A DNA stretch of 33,351 bases from an uncultured Lachnoanaerobaculum sp. (GCA_937925515.1 CALALP010000026.1:1-33351), one strand, 5' to 3'. Shown: positions 7,388 to 15,423, counted from the stretch's first letter. Program-made: numbers and translations. Notes: generated from the sequence alone by a model not told the origin.

Positions 7388-8101
7388 TTATTCTCCATAA
7401 GCCTTGCTTATATTTTCCTTTGTAAATGCCTCTTTGACACTTCCTGAGGCAATAAGTTGTTTATTTACAAGAATTACTCTTTCAAAGTAATCCTCTATTG
7501 TAGATAAGTCATGATGAACTACAACTATTGTTTTACCGTCTTTTTTAAACTGCCTTATTGTGTCCATTATTATAGCCTCTGTTTTTACGTCAACTCCTTG
7601 TAAAGGCTCGTCCATAAAATAAAGTTTTGCTTTCTGTGCAATCGCTCTTGCAAGGAAAACTCTTTGTTTTTGACCACCTGAAAGCTCTGAAATATGTCTA
7701 TTTGCAAACTCCTCCATTCTAACTGTGGCAAGCGAACTCATGGCTATATCTTTATCTTCTTTAGAATACTTTTTAAATGCCCCAACTTGGGTATAACGCC
7801 CCATAAGCACTACATCAAATACTGTTGTAGGAAAATTCCAGTTGACACTTCCTGATTGAGGGATATATGCAATTTCCTTATATATCTTTTTATAAGGCTG
7901 ACCAAATATGCTTATTTCTCCTGAAATAGGTTTTATAATGCCTAAAACACCTTTTATAAATGTAGATTTGCCTGCACCATTTGGTCCTATGACAGCAGTT
8001 ATAGAATTATCCATAATATCTACATCTAAATCCCATATAACAGGCTTACTTGCATAAGCCATAGTCATATCCTCTACATGAACAGCAACTTTTTCCTTCA
8101 T
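7388..8101 (-). CDS. Metal ABC transporter ATP-binding protein (TroB/ZnuC family)
   Basis: 237 residues forming a complete ABC ATPase. Walker A GPNGAGKST is at 39-47, Q-loop Gln82 in IPQSG, the signature LSGGQ at 140-144, Walker B LYFMDEP at 160-166, and the H-loop histidine in VVHHD at about 196. It energises Mn/Zn/Fe import through the two permeases encoded downstream. AGGAG precedes the ATG. It starts 28 bases after the substrate-binding protein gene ends. Confidence 0.92.
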   Translation of the reverse strand: MKEKVAVHVEDMTMAYASKPVIWDLDVDIMDNSITAVIGPNGAGKSTFIKGVLGIIKPISGEISIFGQPYKKIYKEIAYIPQSGSVNWNFPTTVFDVVLMGRYTQVGAFKKYSKEDKDIAMSSLATVRMEEFANRHISELSGGQKQRVFLARAIAQKAKLYFMDEPLQGVDVKTEAIIMDTIRQFKKDGKTIVVVHHDLSTIEDYFERVILVNKQLIASGSVKEAFTKENISKAYGE

Positions 8102-8129
8102 ATATTATCTCCTAAATTACTCTCACAAA

Positions 8130-9167
8130 TTATTCTGAAAGGTTCTTAACTATTAAGTCTATATTGTGCTTATACATATCAATATATGTATCTCCTGCAC
8201 TTCCCTTTGGTGCAAGTGAATCTGAGAATAACTCATTTCCCTCACCACTTACTATCTTTACATCAAATCCCTTTGCAAGACAGCCCTCTCTAAGCTTTTC
8301 CATACGAGCAGGGTCTGTTGTTGATTCTGCAAACACTGCCTTAATCTTATGTTCTACTATAAAATCAATAGTTTCTTGTATATCAGCATTTGCAACTTCA
8401 CTCTCAGTACTTACTCCTTGAGGAGCTTTAACTGTTATATTATATCTTCTTGAAAAATAATTGAAAGCATCATGTGGCGTAATAAGATATCTTCCACTCT
8501 CAGGTATCTTAGCTAAGTTTTCCTTGTTGTACTCATCAAGCTTAGTAAGTTCATCTAAGTACTTGGTAACATTTTCCTTATACTTATCAGCATTTTCAGG
8601 GTTTAATTTTGATAATGCTACTTCTGCATTTTCACTTGCCATTTTATAAAGGTCAATGTCAAACCAAAAGTGAGGGTCTACGATTTCCTTTCCGTCCTCG
8701 TCCATAACCCCTATTTTATCCTTAGGGAAGTTCTCACTAACTGAAGTTCCAAGTCTTTCAAGTACATCTACCATTTTTCCCTCAAAATGTAGACCATGAT
8801 ATAAAACTAAATCTGCTCCTTCAAGCTTTTTAAAATCTTCAGGCTTTGCAATGTATAAATGTGGATCTTCTCCTGCAGGTATAATCATTTCAACATCTAC
8901 TGTATCTCCTGCTATCTGATCTACCATATCAGCTAAAAATGAAGTTGTTACAACAACTTTTTTCTTATCTCCTGTGTTTTCAGCCTTAACACTTTCTTTT
9001 GTAGTTTCTTCTTTAGATTCTACTTTGGACTCCATTTTAGATTCCATAGTAGTTTCCACTTTAGACTCTACACTGCTCTCAGTCTTTCCTGTTGCTCCTG
9101 AGCAAGCTACTAAACATAAAGCTGATAAAACACTCACTCCTACTTTAAAAAATTTACTAAATTTCAT
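8130..9167 (-). CDS. Metal ABC transporter substrate-binding lipoprotein (TroA/ZnuA-like, cluster A-I)
   Basis: 345 residues. The lipoprotein signal ends at Cys22 (LVAC). Residues 28-66 are a Ser/Glu/Lys-rich low-complexity tether. The periplasmic-binding fold follows with likely metal ligands His103 (DPHLYI), His166 (DPHFWFD), His232 (TPHDAFNYF) and Asp316 (SDSL). Three His plus Asp matches TroA, which handles Mn and Zn, whereas dedicated Mn/Fe binders usually have Glu at the third position. It is the first gene of the operon, behind a promoter and DtxR-type box (9194-9248), with GGAGGTGTG before the ATG. There is no His-rich loop of the ZnuA type. Confidence 0.9.
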   Translation of the reverse strand: MKFSKFFKVGVSVLSALCLVACSGATGKTESSVESKVETTMESKMESKVESKEETTKESVKAENTGDKKKVVVTTSFLADMVDQIAGDTVDVEMIIPAGEDPHLYIAKPEDFKKLEGADLVLYHGLHFEGKMVDVLERLGTSVSENFPKDKIGVMDEDGKEIVDPHFWFDIDLYKMASENAEVALSKLNPENADKYKENVTKYLDELTKLDEYNKENLAKIPESGRYLITPHDAFNYFSRRYNITVKAPQGVSTESEVANADIQETIDFIVEHKIKAVFAESTTDPARMEKLREGCLAKGFDVKIVSGEGNELFSDSLAPKGSAGDTYIDMYKHNIDLIVKNLSE

Positions 9168-9193
9168 TTATAACACACCTCCGTAAATACAAT

Positions 9194-9211
9194 AATTAGG
9201 TTAACCTAATT
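9194..9211. promoter_or_regulatory. DtxR-type operator of the metal transport operon
   Basis: AATTAGGTTAACCTAATT is a perfect 18-bp palindrome containing the TTAGGTTA/TAACCTAA half-sites typical of DtxR/IdeR boxes. It starts eight bases downstream of the -10 hexamer, over the expected transcription start, where bound repressor would block initiation. The DtxR-family protein encoded last in the same operon is the obvious ligand. Confidence 0.8.
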
Positions 9212-9219
9212 TCGGTATT

Positions 9220-9248
9220 AGTATACACTTATCTTTATTATAATGCAA
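9220..9248 (-). promoter_or_regulatory. Predicted promoter of the metal transport operon
   Basis: On the minus strand, TTGCAT (9243-9248), a 17-base spacer and TATACT (9220-9225). The DtxR-type box follows directly downstream. The -10 is strong and the -35 moderate, as expected for a repressible promoter. Confidence 0.65.
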
Positions 9249-9369
9249 GCAATATTTTAATTTTTTTATATAAATTTTATATTATAGGTCTAGCTAATTT
9301 TTTACATTACTAAAATGACTAAAATATGTTACTTGTATTCAAAAACAAAAATAAATGTAGAATATGGTG

Positions 9370-9428
9370 CTGTTAAAAAATAGATTTTAAGTGTATTTCT
9401 AACTTAATAACTAGGGATTTTACAATAA
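9370..9428. repeat. Possible decayed MITE-like element
   Basis: CTGTTAAAAAA (9370-9380) and TTTTACAATAA (9418-9428) resemble the terminal repeats of the element at 3783-3874 with a few mismatches. The internal GC palindrome is absent. The right end supplies the TTTACA used as the -35 of the next gene. This is weak evidence, because such AT-rich ends can arise by chance. I see nothing else notable in 9250-9370. Confidence 0.2.
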
Positions 9429-9447
9429 CCCTATTCTATGTTATACT
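9419..9447 (+). promoter_or_regulatory. Predicted promoter of the small GNAT-like gene
   Basis: TTTACA (9419-9424), a 17-base spacer and TATACT (9442-9447), with TG one base upstream (extended -10). It lies 28 bases before the ATG. Confidence 0.65.
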
Positions 9448-9475
9448 ACTTAAAACTATAAAACTTGGAGGGAAT

Positions 9476-9751
9476 ATGATTAAAATTATTTATGAACCTG
9501 AAAATGCACGCACTGCTGCTTATTATGATGATAAAGAAGTTGGAGAATGTACTTATAGAGAAGAAAATAATACTTGGTTTGCAGAACATACTTTTGTAAA
9601 TTCTGATTATTCAGGCAAGGGAATAGCAAAACAGCTTGTAGAAAAATTAGTAGAACAAGCAAGAATTAATAATAAAAAGATAGTTCCTATATGTAGTTAT
9701 GTAGTCAGGGAATTTGAGAAAACTCCGGAATATGCAGATGTAAGATTTTAG
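9476..9751 (+). CDS. Small GNAT-like N-acetyltransferase (YjdJ type)
   Basis: 91 residues, the size of the short single-domain YjdJ-like acetyltransferases. Beta strands with GECTYREENNTW and EHTFV precede the acetyl-CoA pyrophosphate-binding loop YSGKGIAKQLVEKLVEQAR (residues about 44-62, a Q/GxxGxA-type loop). IVPICSYVVREFEKTPEY follows, the conserved end of this family. The acyl acceptor is unknown. GGAGGG (9467-9472) and a strong extended -10 promoter indicate a separate unit. It faces the convergent yajC end with a family A palindrome between. Confidence 0.85.
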   Translation: MIKIIYEPENARTAAYYDDKEVGECTYREENNTWFAEHTFVNSDYSGKGIAKQLVEKLVEQARINNKKIVPICSYVVREFEKTPEYADVRF

Positions 9752-9765
9752 CAAAATACTAAAAG

Positions 9766-9798
9766 GGGGATTTCCTCGCCGTCGGCGAGGAAATCCCT
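9766..9798. repeat. GC-rich palindrome, family A copy 3
   Basis: Left arm GGGGATTTCCTCGCC (9766-9780), loop GTC, right arm GGCGAGGAAATCCCT (9784-9798). It is identical to 3656-3688 except for the last base. The left flank AATACTAAAAG also resembles the left flank of that copy. It lies between the convergent GNAT-like gene and yajC, so it could terminate both, but there is no T-tract. Confidence 0.8.
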
Positions 9799-9816
9799 CA
9801 ACTCATAGAATCCTAT

Positions 9817-10113
9817 TTATTTCTCAGGTTTTTCAACCTCTACTACTGAACTTTTTTTCATAGGTATTCTACAATTTTTGTTACTTCCAAACTCTACTAT
9901 TACCGTATCGTCAGTTATATCAATAATAACTCCATAAAAACCTGCTGTTGTAAGCACTGAATCTCCAACTGCAAGACTTGCCATAAGTGCTGCCATTTTT
10001 TCTTTTTCTTTTTTCTGAGGTCTATACATCATAAAGTATATAAGTCCGGCAAAAAATAAGATATAAATAACTAATGAACCTACTGTACCTCCTGCTGCAC
10101 CTAATAAAACCAT
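9817..10113 (-). CDS. yajC: Preprotein translocase subunit YajC
   Basis: 98 residues with a single N-terminal membrane helix (residues about 9-29), then the family's signature YRPQKKEKEKMAALMASLAVGD and the conserved strand region VLTTAGFYGVI. YajC associates with SecDF and the SecYEG channel during protein export. It is last in the order secDF-tgt-yajC. TTAGGAGG precedes the ATG. The start could instead be read a few residues in, but the well-spaced Shine-Dalgarno site supports this one. Confidence 0.93.
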   Translation of the reverse strand: MVLLGAAGGTVGSLVIYILFFAGLIYFMMYRPQKKEKEKMAALMASLAVGDSVLTTAGFYGVIIDITDDTVIVEFGSNKNCRIPMKKSSVVEVEKPEK

Positions 10114-10161
10114 TTTTCTTCCTCCTAATATTAAAAGTTAGATTAATTTAAAGATAGCAAA

Positions 10162-11295
10162 TCAAATTTTTTTACTCATACCTTCAAGCTTTTTAGCCTT
10201 ATATTCACTAAAAAAGCCTCCTCTGATTGCCTCTCTAATCTCAGTCATCATTGTATTATAAAAATATAAATTATGCAAGACACAAAGTCTAAGACCAAGC
10301 ATTTCTCCTGCCTTAAGTAAATGTCTTATATAGCCTCTCGAGTAAGATTTGCAAGCAGGACATTTACAACCTTTTTCAATAGGTTCTTTTGATAACTCAT
10401 GTTTTTTATTAAATAAGTTTACTTTTCCAAAATTTGTGTATACATGCCCATGTCTACCATTTCTAGTTGGATATACACAATCAAAAAAGTCAACTCCTCT
10501 TTCCACTGACTCAAGTATATTTGCAGGAGTACCGACTCCCATTAGATATGTCGGCTTATCCACCGGCAAGTGTGGGACTGTAACATCAAGAACATGATAC
10601 ATCTGCTCATGACTTTCTCCTACTGCAAGCCCCCCTATCGCATAACCGTCAAGTTCTAGTTTTGAGATTTCCTTTGCATGTTCAATTCTTATATCATCAA
10701 TTATTCCACCTTGATTAATCCCAAATAAAAGCTGATTTTTATTGATTGTATCAGGTAAAGAATTAAGTCTTTTCATCTCTGCCTTACATCTAATAAGCCA
10801 CCTTGTAGTTCTATCAACTGACTTTCTTATATACTCTCTGTCTGCAAGAGCAGGAGGACATTCATCAAATGCCATAGCGATAGTTGAGGCAAGATTAGAT
10901 TGTATTTGCATGCTTTCCTCAGGCCCCATAAATATCTTATGTCCGTCAATATGAGAGTTAAATGTAACTCCCTCTTCTTTTATCTTTCTAAGCCCTGCAA
11001 GTGAAAAGACTTGAAAACCTCCTGAATCTGTAAGGATAGGTCTATCCCAGTGCATAAACTCTTGTAAACCTCCAAACTCTTTTATGAGCTTATCTCCTGT
11101 TCTAACATGTAAATGATATGTATTTGAAAGTTGTACTTGAGTGTTTATTTCTTTTAAGTCATCAGTAGAAACAGCTCCCTTAATTGCAGCAACTGTTCCT
11201 ACATTCATAAATACAGGGGTTTGAATCTTACCATGTACTGTTACAATATCTGCTGACTTTGCATTTTTATCTTTTGCAACTAATTTATATTCCAT
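10162..11295 (-). CDS. tgt: tRNA-guanine transglycosylase (queuine tRNA-ribosyltransferase)
   Basis: Exchanges guanine-34 for the queuosine precursor preQ1 in tRNAs for Tyr, His, Asn and Asp. About 377 residues. LTDSGGFQVFSL holds the active-site Asp, FGINQGG and YAIGGLAVGE shape the base pocket, and DCVYPTRNGRHGH holds the nucleophile region. The C-terminal zinc site is CKCPACK...LHNLYFY. An ATG six bases further upstream (11301) is in frame, but AGGA is one base from it and properly spaced for 11295, so I prefer 11295. It lies between secDF and yajC, a common clostridial arrangement. Confidence 0.95.
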   Translation of the reverse strand: MEYKLVAKDKNAKSADIVTVHGKIQTPVFMNVGTVAAIKGAVSTDDLKEINTQVQLSNTYHLHVRTGDKLIKEFGGLQEFMHWDRPILTDSGGFQVFSLAGLRKIKEEGVTFNSHIDGHKIFMGPEESMQIQSNLASTIAMAFDECPPALADREYIRKSVDRTTRWLIRCKAEMKRLNSLPDTINKNQLLFGINQGGIIDDIRIEHAKEISKLELDGYAIGGLAVGESHEQMYHVLDVTVPHLPVDKPTYLMGVGTPANILESVERGVDFFDCVYPTRNGRHGHVYTNFGKVNLFNKKHELSKEPIEKGCKCPACKSYSRGYIRHLLKAGEMLGLRLCVLHNLYFYNTMMTEIREAIRGGFFSEYKAKKLEGMSKKI

Positions 11296-11312
11296 AAACA
11301 TTTCCTAACAAT

Positions 11313-13436
11313 TTATTCTACTCTTTTCTTTTTAAGATTACTTAGTGTATACCACATAGCACCTGCAAGACATATTGAAGAATATGTACCTACAACTATA
11401 CCTACCATAATAGGAAGTGCAAACTCCTTAATAGATGAAACTCCCATAACATAAAGAACTGTAATCATGATAAATGTAGTAAGAGAGGTATTTATACTTC
11501 TAGTAAGAGTTTGTGAAATACTTATATTAATAAGGTCTTCTCTACTTGTCCTTGATGAAAGAGCTTTTGAGTTTTCTCTTATTCTATCAAAAATTACTAT
11601 GGTTGCATTTATAGAATATCCTATAAGTGTGAGAACACATGCTATAAATGTTGAGCCTACACTCCACCTAAATACTGCATAGCAAGCAACTAACACAAGT
11701 ACGTCATGCACTAGGGCTAAAACTGAGCTTGCCGCAAAGTTAAAGTCGCTAAATCTAATCCATATATAGATAAGCATTAACACACCTGCAATAGCAGTTG
11801 CCCAAAGTGCATCATTTCTCATTTCATCACTTACAGCAGCTGAAATACTTTCTGCTGTAATCTTTTCAGCATCTACATTAAAGGTTTCAGCAAGTGCTTT
11901 ATTAAGAGCCTCTCTTTCCTCAACTGTAAGGGCTCTTGTTTTTATAATTACTTCATTTGAATCCTTAACTTTTTGAGTTTGAGTTCCTGCCTCTTTGGTA
12001 ACGCCCTCAACTACCGGAACAACCTTACTTGAAATATCTTCAAGCGACATATCTTCATTAAAGGTTACATTTGTAGAAGTCCCCCCCTTAAAGTCAATTC
12101 CATAGTTCATTATACTTCCTATTTTAGAGCGATTAACTCCCATAAATACAAAGCCTGAAATAATCATTGCAACAGATACAATAAAGCATATACTTCTATA
12201 TTTTAAGAAATCTATAGTCTTTCTTTCTCCTACTGTTCCATATAGTTTTTCATTTTCAATGCCTAGATTAACAAAGGCATTAAGTATAAATCTTGTTACA
12301 AATAATGCTGTAAACATTGATAGTAAAATACCTATTGCCAGTGTAGTAGCAAAGCCCTTTACTGTACCTGAACCCTTTAAATAAAGGACTGCCGCTGCAA
12401 TAAGAGTTGTAACATTTCCGTCTATAATAGCAGACAATGCTTTGTGGAAACCATTGCTGATAGATGATTTTACACTCTTTCCTGCACCTATCTCCTCTTT
12501 TATTCTAGTGAAGATGATGACATTTGCATCAACTGCCATACCAACTGCCAATATAACACCTGCAATTCCAGGTAATGTCAGAGTTATTTCAAATGCTGCT
12601 ACTAAGCACACTGTTAAATCTATATATAATATAAGTGCTAGTACAGATGCAAAACCAGGTAGAAGATAAATAACTACCATAAATAATGCAAGTATTCCAA
12701 AACCTATTGCTCCTGCCTTTAAGCTTGTAGAAATAGCCTCTTGACCAAGTTTTGCACCTACAACATTACTACGCAACTCCTCAAGTTCCAAACTTAAAGA
12801 ACCTATACGAATAGTAGATGCTAGATGTTCTGCCTCATCAATGGTCTTCATTCCGTCAATCTGACATTCTCCCCCTGTAATAGCCTCTCTAACTACCGGA
12901 CTTGACACTACTTTTTGGTCATACACAATAGCTATCTGTTTACCAACATTTTGAGTGGTAGCCTCTGCAAACTTAGCCTTTCCCTCAGGTGCAAATGTAA
13001 GTGATACAGCATACTCTTTTTGTCCGTTTTTTTCATACATTACAGCCTTAGCACTGTCTACTAAATCTCCTGTAAGTAAAATATTATTATTGATATCCAT
13101 AAACACAAGTGAACCTGGTTTTCCAAGTTCTTCAAGTATTGCATTTGCATCTGATACTCCCGGAATATCAATGTTTATACGGTTATTTCCCTCACGATAC
13201 ACCTCAGCCTCAGTAGAATATCCCTCTACTCTTTGCTGTAACTTATAGACTGTATCAGCCATATCTTCATCGCTTGGATTATCAATCTTTGTTTGATATG
13301 TAATGCTGACACCACCTGCAAGATCAAGTCCAAGCTTAATTTGTTTTAAGCTTACATACGCAAGATATGTAAAACCTGCCAAGGCTACAAGTATAATAAA
13401 CAGACTTAATAGACCTTTTCCTTTTTTGTTGTTCAT
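11313..13436 (-). CDS. secDF: Protein translocase SecDF fusion
   Basis: 707 residues combining SecD (about 1-390) and SecF (about 410-707) in one chain. This auxiliary complex uses the proton gradient to pull proteins out of the Sec channel. Twelve membrane segments are expected. The SecD half has the first helix, a shortened periplasmic domain (KIDNPSDEDMADTVYKLQQR onward) and AVGMAVDANVIIFTRIKEE. The SecF half has GIDFKGGTSTNVTF and the matching transmembrane motif YSINATIVIFDRIREN. The short first periplasmic domain is normal for Firmicutes. AAGGAG precedes the ATG. tgt follows 11 bases after the stop. Confidence 0.96.
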   Translation of the reverse strand: MNNKKGKGLLSLFIILVALAGFTYLAYVSLKQIKLGLDLAGGVSITYQTKIDNPSDEDMADTVYKLQQRVEGYSTEAEVYREGNNRINIDIPGVSDANAILEELGKPGSLVFMDINNNILLTGDLVDSAKAVMYEKNGQKEYAVSLTFAPEGKAKFAEATTQNVGKQIAIVYDQKVVSSPVVREAITGGECQIDGMKTIDEAEHLASTIRIGSLSLELEELRSNVVGAKLGQEAISTSLKAGAIGFGILALFMVVIYLLPGFASVLALILYIDLTVCLVAAFEITLTLPGIAGVILAVGMAVDANVIIFTRIKEEIGAGKSVKSSISNGFHKALSAIIDGNVTTLIAAAVLYLKGSGTVKGFATTLAIGILLSMFTALFVTRFILNAFVNLGIENEKLYGTVGERKTIDFLKYRSICFIVSVAMIISGFVFMGVNRSKIGSIMNYGIDFKGGTSTNVTFNEDMSLEDISSKVVPVVEGVTKEAGTQTQKVKDSNEVIIKTRALTVEEREALNKALAETFNVDAEKITAESISAAVSDEMRNDALWATAIAGVLMLIYIWIRFSDFNFAASSVLALVHDVLVLVACYAVFRWSVGSTFIACVLTLIGYSINATIVIFDRIRENSKALSSRTSREDLINISISQTLTRSINTSLTTFIMITVLYVMGVSSIKEFALPIMVGIVVGTYSSICLAGAMWYTLSNLKKKRVE

Positions 13437-13468
13437 TTTATTTCTCCTTTTTATATTTTATTGGAAAT

Positions 13469-13550
13469 GTTGCAAATTAGACAGTAGTATCGCAAATTAA
13501 CCTTATGTAGAATATCATTCTAATTTTATAACGATACTTAATCTTACAAC
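13469..13550. repeat. Imperfect inverted-repeat element upstream of secDF
   Basis: GTTGCAAATTA...AGTATCG...ATTA on the left is mirrored by GTTGTAAGATTA...AGTATCG...ATTA on the right (minus strand), giving arms of roughly 35 bases with bulges. The ends resemble the MITE-like termini at 3783 and 3864, but there is no GC palindrome in the centre. It may be a decayed small element or a leader structure in the scfB-secDF transcript. Confidence 0.4.
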
Positions 13551-13612
13551 CTCTCCAATATATTTCCATAGTTAATAATAACCATATCTAAGTAAATCTG
13601 CAATCATTTTCT

Positions 13613-15010
13613 TTATTCATCTGCAAGAGCGGCCTTTATCATTATTGCACACTCAATTCTCTTTTTCTGAAGTTCGCAACCTATTTCATATACATCTGTA
13701 ATATTTCCATGGAAACTTTGAGAATTGGCTGCACAACCCCCTGAACAATAAAATCTTGCATAGCAAGTCTTGCACTTAGGTTTTGCATAAACATTACAAA
13801 GCTTAAATTCATCTCTTATGTCTTTGCGAACTACGCCTATATCAACATTTCCCATTAAAAATTCTTCTCTACCCACAAATTGATGACAAGGGTAGAAATC
13901 TCCCCAAGGAGTAACTGCCAAATATTCAGTTCCTGAACCACAACCTGATAAACGCTTTGCTACACATGGACCTTGTTTTAAGTCAATGTTAAAATGGAAA
14001 AAGTTAAAACCTCTACCCTCTTTTTTCCTCTTAATATACTCAACAGCAAGCTTATCATATTCTTCCTTAACCTTATCTACATCTTCCCACTTTATAGAAT
14101 ATGTTTCTTCTTCTGCACCTACTACCGGTTCCATACTTGTTTGCTTAAAACCTAAATCTGCAAAATGCAATACATCTTTTGAAAACTCAAGATTATTTCT
14201 TGTAAATGTTCCTCTTATATAATAATCTCTCATATCTCTTAACTTTGCAAACTTTTGAAACTTTGGAACTATAATGTCATAACTTCCTCTGCCTCCTCGC
14301 ATAGGTCGCATTGCATCATTAATTTCTCTTCTACCGTCAAGACTTAGAACTACATTACTCATTTCACGATTACAAAATTCCATAATCTCATCATTTAATA
14401 AAATTCCATTTGTAGTAATTGTAAATCTAAACTTTTTATCATATTCTTCTTCCTTGGAACGACCATATTCTACAAGTTGCTTAACTACTTGCCAATTCAT
14501 AAGAGGCTCGCCACCAAAAAAGTCAACTTCCAAATTTCTTCTCTTACCTGAATTAGCTATAAGAAAATCAAGTGCTTTTCTTCCTACTTCAAAACTCATA
14601 AGTGCTTTACACCCATGATATTCTCCCTCTTCTGCAAAACAATATTTACAAGCCAAGTTACAATCATGAGCAACATGTAAACAAAGAGCTTTTACTACTG
14701 TTTGTCTTGCCTTAAAATCTCTTATATACTCTACATAAGTATCTTTTGTGAAGAGTTCCTCTATATCTATAAGTTCCTGTATATCTGATAAAATATCTTC
14801 TATATCCTTAGCAGGATATTTTTTTTCTAAAAGTTTTTCCCCTATTGTTTGTTTCTCATATTCTGTAAGTTTTCTAGGTGCATCAAGTTCGCCTATTAAT
14901 GACTCTGCAACAGCTATTGCATCATACATCATGTCATCTACTACATGAACTGAACCTGAATTTACATCTAAAACTATATAATATCCATTGTTTATATATT
15001 GATGTATCAT
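13613..15010 (-). CDS. scfB: SCIFF peptide maturase, radical SAM/SPASM thioether-forming enzyme
   Basis: 465 residues. It installs Cys-to-alpha-carbon (or beta/gamma, ranthipeptide-type) thioether links in the SCIFF precursor encoded just upstream. Residues 1-95 look like a RiPP-recognition-element-type leader-binding domain. The radical SAM cluster motif is Cys117, Cys121, Cys124 (CNLACKYC). The C-terminal SPASM/twitch region has many cysteines binding auxiliary [4Fe-4S] clusters, including GPCVAKRLSGCGSG, YPCHQF, KCKTCYARFYCSGGC and GCELQ. Its gene is 199 bases from the precursor, with a terminator-like hairpin between. secDF follows. The pairing of precursor, maturase and sec genes is very widespread in Clostridia. 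Confidence 0.96.
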   Translation of the reverse strand: MIHQYINNGYYIVLDVNSGSVHVVDDMMYDAIAVAESLIGELDAPRKLTEYEKQTIGEKLLEKKYPAKDIEDILSDIQELIDIEELFTKDTYVEYIRDFKARQTVVKALCLHVAHDCNLACKYCFAEEGEYHGCKALMSFEVGRKALDFLIANSGKRRNLEVDFFGGEPLMNWQVVKQLVEYGRSKEEEYDKKFRFTITTNGILLNDEIMEFCNREMSNVVLSLDGRREINDAMRPMRGGRGSYDIIVPKFQKFAKLRDMRDYYIRGTFTRNNLEFSKDVLHFADLGFKQTSMEPVVGAEEETYSIKWEDVDKVKEEYDKLAVEYIKRKKEGRGFNFFHFNIDLKQGPCVAKRLSGCGSGTEYLAVTPWGDFYPCHQFVGREEFLMGNVDIGVVRKDIRDEFKLCNVYAKPKCKTCYARFYCSGGCAANSQSFHGNITDVYEIGCELQKKRIECAIMIKAALADE

Positions 15011-15161
15011 AATTATCCTCTCTTTAAAATAACAACTTATATGAAATAGTAAGGCTGTTACAAATCACACATAATAATAGTTAATCCTGTAACTTTCTTA
15101 CTATATAACCGACTTTATATTTATATCTACTCCAACAAACTGTAAACAAAATATAAATAAA

Positions 15162-15189
15162 CCCCTACAATCAGACCTGACTATAGGGG
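15162..15189 (-). terminator. Terminator/attenuator between SCIFF precursor and maturase
   Basis: Minus-strand RNA forms a 13-bp stem, CCCCUAUAGUCAG pairing with CUGAUUGUAGGGG, followed by UUUAUUUAUAUUUU. The two wobble pairs are G-U in minus-strand RNA but A-C mismatches on the other strand, which supports function on this transcript. Partial read-through would yield excess precursor relative to maturase. Confidence 0.8.
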
Positions 15190-15209
15190 CGTTCTAGTGA
15201 GCTTTGAGC

Positions 15210-15356
15210 TTATCTGTTAGGGTTCTCGCAGCCTTGATTGCCAACCGTACATGATGTCTTGCAGGCAGACTGACAAGATGTCTGACATTCTCCACAACCA
15301 CCACGTTTTAAACTCTCTTTAAGAGTCTTATCACTAAGCGTTTTTACATGTTTCAT
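15210..15356 (-). CDS. scfA: SCIFF ranthipeptide precursor (six cysteines in forty-five residues)
   Basis: 48 residues, starting MKHVKTLSDKTLKESLKRGG. The core holds six cysteines at 21, 24, 28, 32, 36 and 43 (pattern CGECQTSCQSACKTSC, then a last Cys in GNQGCE). The first 20 residues act as the leader recognised by the maturase. The Cys-x3-Cys spacing interleaved with Thr/Ser/Ala acceptors fits the known thioether pattern. It has its own promoter (15395-15423) and AGGGGG ribosome site and is followed by a terminator hairpin and then scfB. The processed peptide's function is not settled. It has been linked to quorum-type signalling in some clostridia. Confidence 0.97.
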   Translation of the reverse strand: MKHVKTLSDKTLKESLKRGGCGECQTSCQSACKTSCTVGNQGCENPNR

Positions 15357-15394
15357 ATTAATAATCCCCCTTTCATCTAAAAAGATTCGACTGT

Positions 15395-15423
15395 ATTATA
15401 TCATGGATATTTTCAACTTACAA
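15395..15423 (-). promoter_or_regulatory. Predicted promoter of scfA
   Basis: On the minus strand, TTGTAA (15418-15423), a 17-base spacer and a consensus TATAAT (15395-15400) preceded by TGA (extended -10). It lies about 39 bases before the scfA ATG. Confidence 0.75.

Noticed and set aside
8974..9186. Plus-strand frame opposite the metal-binding lipoprotein
   Set aside because: It is antisense to the Ser/Glu/Lys-rich linker; the repetitive composition creates an open frame by chance.
75..9798. GC-rich palindromes as a CRISPR array or tRNA-like genes
   Set aside because: The copies are kilobases apart, self-complementary and without regular spacers. No tRNA cloverleaf or T-loop sequence is present.
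15055..15065. CTGTTACAAAT between scfA and scfB as another mobile-element end
   Set aside because: No inverted partner was found within 150 bases; a single short AT-rich match is not enough.
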